Shown here: piece by piece, positions 39,721-48,885 of the stretch
How positions within the stretch are numbered: the stretch's first letter is position 1
Layout: the number at the start of each line of letters is the position of its first letter
Assembly (NCBI GenBank): GCA_022571215.1
Contig: JACZYG010000001.1
Location: 124,001-188,000, forward strand
DNA length: 64,000 nucleotides
DNA from: Fidelibacterota bacterium
GTDB lineage: Bacteria > Fidelibacterota > SORT01
Direction: 5' to 3'
Made by a program: the position numbers and the translations under genes
The notes under the pieces: generated by a model
Databases searched by the model: none
Seen by the model: the letters and a program-made list of their open reading frames with translations, nothing else
What the model was told of the DNA's origin: nothing

Positions 39721-40476
39721 TTAGAAAAATTCCACGTAAATGATTTTTAGCTCTCTGCTTGCGGAATCTGTATCTTCTCTGTTGCCGAGCAGATTATTAA
39801 CATTTAATTCGATTATTAATTCTTCTACGAAAGCCCAACGCAATGCTGCGTTCAAATATCCTTTTCCCGAACCGAGAGCGTTGTCGTGATTATCGTTAAT
39901 TGCGAAATCATATTCTCCTAAAAACGATATTTCTTCATTAATGCTTTTATCAAAGCCGACCCAAAAATTCACGTCTTCATCACCATCATCCTTTTCCAAG
40001 CTCAGATTAACGCCTGCATGAAAGCCGAGATTACCGACCATTGTGTAATTTTTGCTTAGCGCGGCATACACTCCCGGCGATTTAATTTGATAACGATTCA
40101 AGGTTTCATCCCATTTCCCGAACCCCTGCCCGCTGAAGCCGATGGACAATGCGGGCGCCGAATATGTTTCCTCCATCAATCTGTATTTTATATTCACTTC
40201 AGGTCTCGGATTCCAGATGACTTCCCCCTCGCCGATAATATTCAAACCGCCGTAAGAAGCGCCGAACGTGATTCTTTCGGTCAATCCGACCGATATTCCC
40301 CCGAGCAGACCGCCACCGGGATACATACGCAATTCGATGTCGTAGCTTCCTCTTTCGAGAGACCCTGCCGTCGGTCTGTTTATAAGCGTTCTTTGCTCAG
40401 AAATTGCAATATCCTGCGCATATAATAGTGCGGGTAAAGCCAACAACGTAAGTAAGACTCTCATCTTTCTATACAT
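39721..40476 (-). CDS. outer-membrane beta-barrel-like protein
   Basis: Signal peptide, then alternating amphipathic segments (GLTERITFGASYGG..PEVNIKYRLM..FLGEYDFAIND..LNAALRWAFVEELIIELNVNNLLG) and a C-terminal aromatic residue. Confidence 0.6.
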   Translation of the reverse strand: MYRKMRVLLTLLALPALLYAQDIAISEQRTLINRPTAGSLERGSYDIELRMYPGGGLLGGISVGLTERITFGASYGGLNIIGEGEVIWNPRPEVNIKYRLMEETYSAPALSIGFSGQGFGKWDETLNRYQIKSPGVYAALSKNYTMVGNLGFHAGVNLSLEKDDGDEDVNFWVGFDKSINEEISFLGEYDFAINDNHDNALGSGKGYLNAALRWAFVEELIIELNVNNLLGNREDTDSASRELKIIYVEFF

Positions 40477-40654
40477 AAATTAGAGCTCCTAAGATGAATT
40501 AAACCTAATATAAACAAGCATCTCTCAGAAAAACAAGAAAAAGAGACTTTCTTTTTACACTCATGTCGCATTCAGGGCGCCGGATTTTTGTCAATGTATA
40601 ATTGATGCTTACCACTGCTAAGATTAAAGAATTAATTATTAAAATATCAATTAA

Positions 40655-41641
40655 TCACTCTCCGTTGACTTCTATACCCCCTACAATTATTCCCATGTGG
40701 TTTTTCAGTTCCGGATTTCTGATCTGGTCATAGTTTCCGTCGGGTGTCAACCCGAATTTATCCAGCATGTATAAAACTGCCGGAAGAACTGCCCTGCGCG
40801 TTCCGTCATGCACTTTCACTGCCAAGCCGACAGGACCGTCCGAAGTCTTAAAGGACATACACTGTACACCCTCTGCTCCCATCTTGGACAGAATAGTTCC
40901 CTTCCCATCTTCCATTGCCTTGCTGTCGAATCTTCCGCTTCCCGCTATCATCAGCGGATTTGACGTCATCTTGTCCCATACCTCGCCTATGACGGTATTA
41001 TCATTCGCCAAAGCTAATTTTTGATACATCAAAGCAATACTTCTGAGTTGAAGGTAATATACAGGCGCCGAACAACCGTCCACTCCCACATGTATATTTT
41101 CTTCCTCCGAATATTCTTCAATGATACCAAGTATCCTCTGTTGAACAGGATGAGCGGGATTCAGATAGTCTTCAAGGGACTCCCCGTTGATTTTTGCGGT
41201 CGCGAGCATCGCCGAGTGTTTCCCGGAACAGTTGTTATGAAGCACGGTCGCACTCTCGCCCGATTCTTTCATCAGCCGCCTCACTTCCGCCCCTAAGGGA
41301 GGATGAATTCCGCATTTAAGTAAAGATGAATCTATTTCCGTTTTTTGCAAAACACTCCGCACTCTCTCTATATGAATATTTTCGCCGGAATGCGAAGAAC
41401 AACAAACGGCTATCTCATCGTCACTCAAACCGAATTTTGATTGAACAGCCGACTCAAGCGCCGGGATGATCTGGAACGGTTTCGCGGCTGACCGAATATA
41501 ACTGCGCATCTGACCATCGCCATACTCCGCAAGGATTTCACCTCCTGAGCCTATCATTACCGCGCTTGCGGCGTGACTACTCTCCACTACATCATTACGA
41601 TATACACTGATTTTCAGATTTGGTTTTTTCTTGGAAGTCAA
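40655..41641 (-). CDS. asparaginase (Asparaginase_II family)
   Basis: VYRNDVVESSHAASAVMIGSGG, IAVCCSSHSGENIHIERV, VLHNNCSGKHSAMLATAKI and DGCSAPVYYLQLRSIALMY. Confidence 0.93.
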   Translation of the reverse strand: MTSKKKPNLKISVYRNDVVESSHAASAVMIGSGGEILAEYGDGQMRSYIRSAAKPFQIIPALESAVQSKFGLSDDEIAVCCSSHSGENIHIERVRSVLQKTEIDSSLLKCGIHPPLGAEVRRLMKESGESATVLHNNCSGKHSAMLATAKINGESLEDYLNPAHPVQQRILGIIEEYSEEENIHVGVDGCSAPVYYLQLRSIALMYQKLALANDNTVIGEVWDKMTSNPLMIAGSGRFDSKAMEDGKGTILSKMGAEGVQCMSFKTSDGPVGLAVKVHDGTRRAVLPAVLYMLDKFGLTPDGNYDQIRNPELKNHMGIIVGGIEVNGE

Positions 41642-42327
41642 TTAACCAGATCAATCGCATCCCGGACCGCATTCTCCAATCCGATAAGCATCCCCCGGCT
41701 GATAATAGATTTGCCCATTGATACGGTGTCTACCTGTTCTATCTCCGCAATATAAGCCGCATTCTGGTATGAAAGATTTCCACCGGCAGAGACCATAAGA
41801 TCAAATTTGAACGCTGCGCGGGCGACTACGGCAATCCGTTCCAACTCCATCGTTCTGTCATGATAATCTTTGGTCACCGCAAAACGTGACGTATCTATAT
41901 CAACATAATCCGCCCCTAAACGTGATGCCGTTTTTGCTTCCGAGACTTCAGGGTTGATCCTAATCGATATGGCAAGATTCTTGTTATTTTTCAATACTGA
42001 TATTGCTTCTCTCATAGAGGCGGCGGCTTTAGAATCCGTCAACCCTAATTCGTCATATAGGGTAACCATGGCGGATGAAACGGAAAGAGCTTTATCTACC
42101 TGTCTCTTTGATGAATTTATGATCAAATTCAATCGTGAGTTTACAACTTCCTGTAATAAAGAAAGGTCTCTCATCCTTTCTTCCTCTCTATCGTCGGAAA
42201 GTTTGATCCCTATCCCGTCTGCTCCGGCGAGTTCAGCGACTACGGCCGACTTCACCGGGTCTACCGAATCACCTATCAAGTCCCTTATCTCCGCCACTGC
42301 GTCCAACCTTACTTCCAATAATGCCAT
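41638..42327 (-). CDS. pdxJ: pyridoxine 5'-phosphate synthase
   Basis: LAGADGIGIKLSDDREEERMRDLSLLQEVV...LGADYVDIDTSRFA...VSAGGNLSYQNAAYIAEI. Confidence 0.8.
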   Translation of the reverse strand: MALLEVRLDAVAEIRDLIGDSVDPVKSAVVAELAGADGIGIKLSDDREEERMRDLSLLQEVVNSRLNLIINSSKRQVDKALSVSSAMVTLYDELGLTDSKAAASMREAISVLKNNKNLAISIRINPEVSEAKTASRLGADYVDIDTSRFAVTKDYHDRTMELERIAVVARAAFKFDLMVSAGGNLSYQNAAYIAEIEQVDTVSMGKSIISRGMLIGLENAVRDAIDLVN

Positions 42328-42348
42328 TTTATACCTCTAATAGATCTG

Positions 42349-43404
42349 TTAGTTTACCAATTGTGATGGATATACGAATACGAATCCCTCTTCGATCAAA
42401 AAGGGAATTCGGTTTTTCAATGCCACGATAGTCTCACTATTAATATGACCTATGCCGATAGCGTTACCATTTTCCCGGGCTTTATCTTTTAATTGTTCTA
42501 TCCTGTAATCTATTGTCTTTTCATCCTCTGAATCATCTAAAAAAACAGTTCTTCTTCCTGCTGGTACACCCGCTATCTGCGCATCCCTGAACGCCACGCT
42601 TGAGGAGTGAGTCACGCTGTCAATAAAATATAAGTTATATGGACGTATTACAGCAAGAAATCTCTGAAAAGTTTCCGTATCAGATGTCACCAGTGAACCT
42701 TGATGGTTGTTTATTCCCGATGCTCCCGGTACGCTCGCTAACGCCTTCGAGACACGCGATTCTATCTCCCCTTTATCCATCTTATATTTAATTATATATT
42801 CATCCTCACCACCCTTATGATCGAATGCTTCCATCGGAAGATGCAGCAATACCTCTTTCATATTTGATCGAGCGCTTTTTGCTATTCTTTCCGAGTATTC
42901 ATGTCCTGGGATTACGGCAAATGTTATAGGAGTATCAAAACTCATCAGCTCCTCTACACGCTCATCCCAAAAATATCCGAAATCATCAATGATTATGCAA
43001 ATCAGACCGCTTATTATATTCTCATCCACTCTGAATTTCAGAGTACGGGTTCCATCTGTAGGATGGGTCAATTTTAAGTTAAACCCGTTTTTGACACTCC
43101 AGTCAAATTCCGGTTTTAATCCTGATGGCAATAGCGATTGTTCAATCACCTTTTCAAGCCAAACATTGCCGTATCCTTTGGCGTATAAAACACTGAGATT
43201 GCCGTTGGTTGATTCTGATTCAATAATTAAACCTTGATCTTTTAATGAAGCGCTGAATTCTCCTTTTATATAGCCCTCCAAATTTCCGAAGTTGCTAAAT
43301 GGAGCGGAATCATCTTTCAGATAAATTATCGCGATTATTGCAATATCAATAATCAGGAATAGAACTACCCATATAATTATCTTCTTCTTAGAAGATCGAT
43401 TCAT
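42349..43404 (-). CDS. divergent polysaccharide deacetylase family protein
   Basis: ICIIIDDFGYFWDERVEELMSFDTPITFAVIPGHEYSERIAKSA..EVLLHLPMEA and INNHQGSLVTSD. Confidence 0.9.
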   Translation of the reverse strand: MNRSSKKKIIIWVVLFLIIDIAIIAIIYLKDDSAPFSNFGNLEGYIKGEFSASLKDQGLIIESESTNGNLSVLYAKGYGNVWLEKVIEQSLLPSGLKPEFDWSVKNGFNLKLTHPTDGTRTLKFRVDENIISGLICIIIDDFGYFWDERVEELMSFDTPITFAVIPGHEYSERIAKSARSNMKEVLLHLPMEAFDHKGGEDEYIIKYKMDKGEIESRVSKALASVPGASGINNHQGSLVTSDTETFQRFLAVIRPYNLYFIDSVTHSSSVAFRDAQIAGVPAGRRTVFLDDSEDEKTIDYRIEQLKDKARENGNAIGIGHINSETIVALKNRIPFLIEEGFVFVYPSQLVN

Positions 43405-43939
43405 CTATCCACCTCACTATCCTCCAGCCATCTCCCCTGTTCTCCTTTTCAAATGAAAACGAGGCTGTACCGGTCAGCTGTATTTCAGAACCGAGTTTCA
43501 GTTGAAAACCCTTGGATATTTTTGCCCTTACCGCTTCTTCAAAATTTACAGTCATTATAACCGAATCGGGAGCCTGTGACCAATACTTCTCTTCAACGGT
43601 ACTGTTCCACTCAAGGCTTATATTGCGTACAGACCTGAAAAGTCCTCCTGTCGCTTTTAGTTCGGTATCCCTTCCCCAGCTGTCAAATCTTCCGGTACCC
43701 TCTACGCTTGGGTCGAAGAAAATAAATACGAACCCCGTATCTATTAACTCGCTGTAAACGAGAGAATCAGTGAATATATATGCGAATCTAAAGTTCTCTA
43801 AAACCTCATTCGGACTAAGGCGGTCTGTTAATATAGCCGTGGTTCCTTTTTCAACTTCGCCTAATTTTGGAGCGAATGGATTCGCGCATCCATAGGTCAG
43901 TGATAGAAACATCATTCCGAATAAAAAAATTTGCCTCAC
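43388..43939 (-). CDS. lipoprotein, hypothetical (paralogue of next gene)
   Basis: Lipobox LTYGC. Shares the SPNEVLENFRFAY..FVFIFFDP..RFDSWGRD..W.I.RWID layout with 43936-44547. Confidence 0.8.
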   Translation of the reverse strand: MRQIFLFGMMFLSLTYGCANPFAPKLGEVEKGTTAILTDRLSPNEVLENFRFAYIFTDSLVYSELIDTGFVFIFFDPSVEGTGRFDSWGRDTELKATGGLFRSVRNISLEWNSTVEEKYWSQAPDSVIMTVNFEEAVRAKISKGFQLKLGSEIQLTGTASFSFEKENRGDGWRIVRWIDESIF

Positions 43940-44547
43940 TGGGCTCGAGCCTTCAATTCACTCCACGTAGGCAGTTTCAGTGTGTCGTTATCGCCGCTGA
44001 ATGTAAGATCCTCCCATCTGTATATAGACCAATTGCCGTCACTCCCTCGCGCCATCCTGAACTTAGCGATTCCCCTCATTTTTGTGGGCACATTTTCCAA
44101 CGTATGTTCAAGTTCAAGATCATAAATCTCTTCAAATAAAGCGCTGTCCGTAGGTATTGACGGCTCCTCGAAACGGGTGAATTCCAACGATGATAAAACT
44201 CCATCCGGTAGAGATGCCTCAGAAAAAAGCAAATTAATATGTACCCTTTCCTCGTTTAATCCCCATCCTTCGAATCTGCCGGGATTATTCACCGCTGTTT
44301 CCTGATTGGGAATATAAACGAATACCCTGGTTGAAATTGTGGAATCTGTCAACGAACGCAGATAGTTCTCCTCGTTCCGCTGCAAAAAAGCGTTCTGAAG
44401 ATTTTCCAAAACAATCCCCGGAGAGGTCGGTTGCTGCCACAGACTCCTGCTGACATCATCTTTCGGAACCTCAGGTTCTCTCGTACCGAAAATGGCATCG
44501 CAGCCGGTGAGTAATAAAGGTATAAATAAGCAAAGGAGCTTGTTCAT
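43936..44547 (-). CDS. lipoprotein, hypothetical
   Basis: Lipobox LLTGC. SPGIVLENLQNAFLQRNEENYLRSLTD..RFEGWGLNEE..W.IYRWED. Confidence 0.8.
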   Translation of the reverse strand: MNKLLCLFIPLLLTGCDAIFGTREPEVPKDDVSRSLWQQPTSPGIVLENLQNAFLQRNEENYLRSLTDSTISTRVFVYIPNQETAVNNPGRFEGWGLNEERVHINLLFSEASLPDGVLSSLEFTRFEEPSIPTDSALFEEIYDLELEHTLENVPTKMRGIAKFRMARGSDGNWSIYRWEDLTFSGDNDTLKLPTWSELKARAQ

Positions 44548-44684
44548 CCTAAAAACTTACATAAGCAGCTGCCGAATGTCAACGAATCCGGCTTGTCTCT
44601 TTCTTTGAAAGAAGCCGTTATACTGAAGATAAAATCGGAACATTTGGTCCGTCTCATTTTTTGTCAGTAAGTACTGTCTTAATT

Positions 44685-44789
44685 AAACCGTTAAAACGGT
44701 TTTCCTGCTACGGAGGCATTTTCCTGACCCCTGACTTTAGTCAGGGGTTAATGAAACTAATTCTACGGGATAAACCATTTTAATGGTTT
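44685..44789. repeat. three-hairpin intergenic element
   Basis: AAACCGTT-AA-AACGGTTT (44685-44702), ACCCCTGAC-TTTA-GTCAGGGGT (44727-44748), AAACCATT-TT-AATGGTTT (44772-44789). Confidence 0.75.
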
Positions 44790-44968
44790 TCCATGGCAGT
44801 CAGAGCTTCCCGAAACCTAATCGAATTCATCTTGAATATGAGTCGGAAAATTTGTAGTCTATAGACATCTTACACAGCTAAATATACTTAGATTTGGAGA
44901 AACCGATTTAATCATTTTTACTACTTTTGTCTATATTCGGTTGTAATGACAATTCGGAGGATAAAACA

Positions 44969-45430
44969 ATGAGCCTTTCAATTTCAAGCGCCGCCTTTAC
45001 CGAGGGAGAAAGAATCCCGGAGCAATACACCTGCGAGGGTGAGGACATCTCCCCGCCGCTCAGCTGGAGCGACCCGCCCGAAGGAACAAAAAGTTTCGCC
45101 CTCATCTGCGACGACCCCGACGCGCCTATGGGTACGTGGGACCATTGGCTGATTTATAACATCCCGGCGGACTCCGGAGGATTATCCGAAGCGGTTCCGA
45201 CCGACGAGTCATTAGCCGACGGCTCGAAGCATGGACTTAACTCGTGGGAGAAAACACACTACGGCGGACCGTGCCCGCCACCCGGAGACCCGCATCGTTA
45301 CTTCTTCAAGCTCTACGCACTCGACACTATGTTGACGCTCACGGGCGATGTAAACAAGAACTCGCTCGAAAACGCCATGCAGAGTCATATTCTCGCCGAA
45401 GCGCAGCTCATGGGGACTTTTTCGAGGTAG
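44969..45430 (+). CDS. PEBP family (YbhB/YbcL, Raf kinase inhibitor-like) protein
   Basis: CEGEDISPPLSWSDPPEGTKSFALICDDPDAPMGTWDHWLIYNIPA and GPCPPPGDPHRYFFKLYALD. GGAGG RBS precedes the ATG at 44969 (ORF track starts at TTG 44927). Confidence 0.95.
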   Translation: MSLSISSAAFTEGERIPEQYTCEGEDISPPLSWSDPPEGTKSFALICDDPDAPMGTWDHWLIYNIPADSGGLSEAVPTDESLADGSKHGLNSWEKTHYGGPCPPPGDPHRYFFKLYALDTMLTLTGDVNKNSLENAMQSHILAEAQLMGTFSR

Positions 45431-45479
45431 CTCACTAGACGAATGTATTCGCTGGTCGGGACAAACATATGAATTGCAC

Positions 45480-46247
45480 TTATTTCTGAGTGAATCTCCA
45501 TTCGTGTTCTGAATCAAACTCAATTGGTCCATAAAGTGTTTCGTGTGAATTTCCGTCCATATATGGTTTGATAGATTTTTTGTATATCTTTATGAAAGAT
45601 CTAACGTAATCTAAACTCATTTCAAATTTACACTCTATATCTTCATAAGTATACATAGATTGAACTTTTTTCGATTTACTCGTTGTTGAAAATGTAGTAG
45701 ATATATTTTTTGTATTTTCTAAGTCTCCTGACGGATATAAATAATATTGAGAATGCGAAAACGCATTTCTCAAATTACTATCGAAAAATTTATTGTATAG
45801 ACTTTCTATATCAATATTTATTTCATGACCAATATCTTGAAGGCATTTAATTTTCTGAGAGGGATATATAGCTTCTGTTTCTTCATTTTTTTTATTTAGA
45901 TATTTTACATATGGAGAATATTCCTTTTTTCTGATGGTATTTATCATGTTGTAGAGGATCAAATATATCAAATCCACCTCAATTATGTGCGTATAAATCA
46001 AAAGATACATCCGTGCTTTGGTAGTTTTATTTATATTTTCGGATTCTTTCACATCAATTAAATCGCTAATTAATTCTAAAACCTCTCGAAATTCATCATC
46101 TAAATAATATGTAAGAATATTATGATTCCATTTATTATGGAAAGCAAAACAATTAGTCAGAAATTTCTTTTCATCTGTATTCTTAGCCCTATTAAATATT
46201 TCAGCAAAAGTTTCTTCACAAATTTCTTCAAACGTGGATGACTTCAT
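45480..46247 (-). CDS. hypothetical AT-rich gene; candidate HEPN-domain protein
   Basis: Helical protein with LRNAFSHSQY (R160-x4-H165; codons 45768-45770 and 45753-45755), matching the HEPN Rx4-6H motif with a polar residue after R. Strongly AT-rich compared with both neighbours. Confidence 0.6.
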   Translation of the reverse strand: MKSSTFEEICEETFAEIFNRAKNTDEKKFLTNCFAFHNKWNHNILTYYLDDEFREVLELISDLIDVKESENINKTTKARMYLLIYTHIIEVDLIYLILYNMINTIRKKEYSPYVKYLNKKNEETEAIYPSQKIKCLQDIGHEINIDIESLYNKFFDSNLRNAFSHSQYYLYPSGDLENTKNISTTFSTTSKSKKVQSMYTYEDIECKFEMSLDYVRSFIKIYKKSIKPYMDGNSHETLYGPIEFDSEHEWRFTQK

Positions 46248-46250
46248 TCT

Positions 46251-47402
46251 CTAAAACCCGCCTTTTTTAAGCGTCTCGCGGGCGATGACTATACGTTGTA
46301 TCTCGCTGGTACCTTCGAATATCTTATTGATACGGGCATCACGGTACATCCGTTCTATCTTCAGCTCGCGTGAATAGCCCATTCCGCCGTGTATCTGAAC
46401 CGCATGGTCTACTATTCTGTCAAGCGCTTCCGAGCAATATAGCTTAACTATCGAGGCTTCTCTTGTAACTCTTTTCCCCGCGTCATAGTCCGCCGCAGTC
46501 CGGTAAAGCATACTTTCCATAGCGTATATATCGGTTGTCATGTCTGCGAGTTTCCACTGAATAGCCTGAAATTCTCCTATAGGTTGACCGAATTGCTCAC
46601 GTTGTTTCGCGTATTCAGTACTCAGTCGCAGCGCTTCTTTGGCTTGTCCGAGCGTAGTAGCGCCTAATCCGAGCCTGCCGACATCGAGAATACTGAGCGC
46701 GATCTTGAAACCCTGACCCGGTTCGCCCAACAGATTTTCCTTCGGGATATGAAAATCGTGGAAACTTATAGCCGCTGTTTCCGAACCCCTAATCCCCATC
46801 TTCTCTTCCTTTTTGTCTACCTTAAATCCTTCCTTCCTCGTTTCTATAACAAATGCGCCCGGTCCCAAATCCTCACCGTCTTTTTCCATTTTGGCATAAA
46901 CGACTATGACGTCGGCAATCGACCCGTTGGTCACCCACATCTTCGTACCGTTCAAAACCCAATCGTTTCCGTCGAAAACCGCCTTTGCCTTCATAGCTGC
47001 CGCGTCCGAACCCGAACCCGCTTCCGTAAGAGAATAAGCCGCAATAAATTCGCCTGTCGCGAGACTTGGCAGATATTTTTTCTTAGTCTCTTCGGAGCCG
47101 AACAGAATAATAGTCTGCGCGCCGATGGACAAATGCGCGCCGAGAAAAGTAGCCGTAGAAGCGCACCCTTGAGCAATCTCTTCCTGCATGGCACAATAAC
47201 CGAGTTCCCCGAATCCGCCTCCCCCATATTCCGGGGGAATGAGAACGCTCATTAATCCGGTCTCGCTTAATTTCTTTATCAACTCCTTCGGAATCTTCTC
47301 TTCGCGGTCGATTTGATCAGCTAAGGGACGAATTTCTTTGTCGGTGAATTTCTTAGCCATGTCTCGAAGCATCTCTATCTCTTCGGATAATTTAAAGTCC
47401 AT
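46251..47402 (-). CDS. acyl-CoA dehydrogenase
   Basis: AAYSLTEAGSGSDAAAMKAKAV, WVLNGTKMWVTNG, VQIHGGMGYSRELKIERMYRDARINKIFEGTSEIQRIVIARE. Confidence 0.97.
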   Translation of the reverse strand: MDFKLSEEIEMLRDMAKKFTDKEIRPLADQIDREEKIPKELIKKLSETGLMSVLIPPEYGGGGFGELGYCAMQEEIAQGCASTATFLGAHLSIGAQTIILFGSEETKKKYLPSLATGEFIAAYSLTEAGSGSDAAAMKAKAVFDGNDWVLNGTKMWVTNGSIADVIVVYAKMEKDGEDLGPGAFVIETRKEGFKVDKKEEKMGIRGSETAAISFHDFHIPKENLLGEPGQGFKIALSILDVGRLGLGATTLGQAKEALRLSTEYAKQREQFGQPIGEFQAIQWKLADMTTDIYAMESMLYRTAADYDAGKRVTREASIVKLYCSEALDRIVDHAVQIHGGMGYSRELKIERMYRDARINKIFEGTSEIQRIVIARETLKKGGF

Positions 47403-47450
47403 AAAACTGTTTCCTTTTATTTAAACTTTTTTCGATCCTTAGTTTCCGCC

Positions 47451-47900
47451 TCAGGAATTTTCCGCTCCTGCTTCCCCTCTTGTCACACGGAAGGTCCAGC
47501 GATCATTCACAACGTAATTTATGATTATCCCTACGCCTATTCCTGCCAAATTAGCCAGCAAATAATTCCAACCGAAATACTCCTTGAAAGCGGCGAGCAC
47601 TATTAAATTTCCGATAACGGCGGCGACGCTCGCAGAAAGGTTATACTTCAGCAATCGTCTGAAGTAACCCCAACCCCCAGATTTTGCCCGGTCACCCCAA
47701 GTCCACAAATCGTTCCAGACAAAGTTATTTATTACCGACAACTCTATTGAGATCAGAGAGGCGATCATATAGTACAATCCGATTATTTCTTTAAAAAACC
47801 AGAGTAAGAACATGTTGACTAAAAGACCCGAAAACCCGACAGCGCCAAACTTCACTATCCGAAGCGATAATAATTTTGATCTGATCATTTGGAGATCCAT
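47451..47900 (-). CDS. GtrA-like membrane protein
   Basis: VKFGAVGFSGLLVNMFLLWFF..ELSVINNFVWNDLWTW..LAGIGVGIIINYVVNDRWTFR. Confidence 0.9.
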   Translation of the reverse strand: MDLQMIRSKLLSLRIVKFGAVGFSGLLVNMFLLWFFKEIIGLYYMIASLISIELSVINNFVWNDLWTWGDRAKSGGWGYFRRLLKYNLSASVAAVIGNLIVLAAFKEYFGWNYLLANLAGIGVGIIINYVVNDRWTFRVTRGEAGAENS

Positions 47901-48027
47901 TCAGCTTCAAACTTAAGAGCCGAAGTTGTATAACATCAAGAGGTAATAGATTTAGCGTTACCCATTTATGTTATTACTACTTACACTTTAAAGCCGTATA
48001 CAATTCCCTGCTGCGGATAATTAGGTG

Positions 48028-48852
48028 TCACGTCTTCAACAAAAACCGTTCTCTCAGATTCTTGAACAATCCCGCTCCGGCTATTATTAATCCAAACGTA
48101 GCCACAATCGCCGCGCCCGTTGGCAGGTCGAACTGTACGGAAAAAAACATTCCAAGAAAATTTCCCAACAATCCAAGCGACCATCCTATAATAAGCCGTT
48201 TCTTGAAATCGCTCGTGAACAGCATTGCGCTGACTGCGGGAACGACCAGATAGGCGAAAACGAGGAGTACTCCCGCAACCTGCACCGCAGTTGTTACAAC
48301 GAAACCAAACGAAATGTAAAATATAAAATCCCACAATCGGACGTTAATACCCTCTTTGAATGCGCCTTCAGGATCTCGTGAGATTTTTATCATCCGTTTG
48401 CGAACAATGAAATGAAAAACTCCGATTACCGTATACAGAGAAGCCAATCTGATTATATCATCCCAGTTAACGAGAAGAATATATCCGACAAGCATACCCT
48501 TGACCTCTTCGGCTCCGTTAGGAGCTCTATCCATCAGTAGGATGAAGATCGCCGCCGATACCGCATAGACTATTCCTATTATCGCTTCCTGCGGCACCGT
48601 TTCTTTTCGCATTCGAGTTGACGCGAAGATTCCTGCTCCGATGAATGTGAAAAACAAAGCGATGATATAAGTTTCTATCTCTCCTAATTCATATCCGAGC
48701 AGCACACCGATACCTGCCCCGGCAGCAGCGATTTGAGCAAGCGCAAGATCCACGAATATCACTTTCCGTTCCACGATGTGAATTCCGAGATATGAATGAA
48801 TGGCAACCAGGATAAATCCTGCTAATAGTGGTAATGAAATTAGTTCGAGCAA
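48028..48852 (-). CDS. metal (zinc/manganese) ABC transporter permease, ZnuB-like
   Basis: LLAGFILVAIHSYLGIHIVERKVIFVDLALAQIAAAGAGIGVLLG and VAGVLLVFAYLVVPAVSAML. Confidence 0.92.
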   Translation of the reverse strand: MLELISLPLLAGFILVAIHSYLGIHIVERKVIFVDLALAQIAAAGAGIGVLLGYELGEIETYIIALFFTFIGAGIFASTRMRKETVPQEAIIGIVYAVSAAIFILLMDRAPNGAEEVKGMLVGYILLVNWDDIIRLASLYTVIGVFHFIVRKRMIKISRDPEGAFKEGINVRLWDFIFYISFGFVVTTAVQVAGVLLVFAYLVVPAVSAMLFTSDFKKRLIIGWSLGLLGNFLGMFFSVQFDLPTGAAIVATFGLIIAGAGLFKNLRERFLLKT

Positions 48853-48885
48853 TATTGTCTCCTATTTATTTCGGTGTTCAAACTT

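Noticed and set aside
44570-44930. Insertion sequence remnant
   Set aside because: No transposase fragment or clear terminal repeats with target duplication. Only hairpins are visible.
47981-48334. 117-aa ORF overlapping the permease 3' end
   Set aside because: Different frame of the ZnuB-like gene with no domain features.
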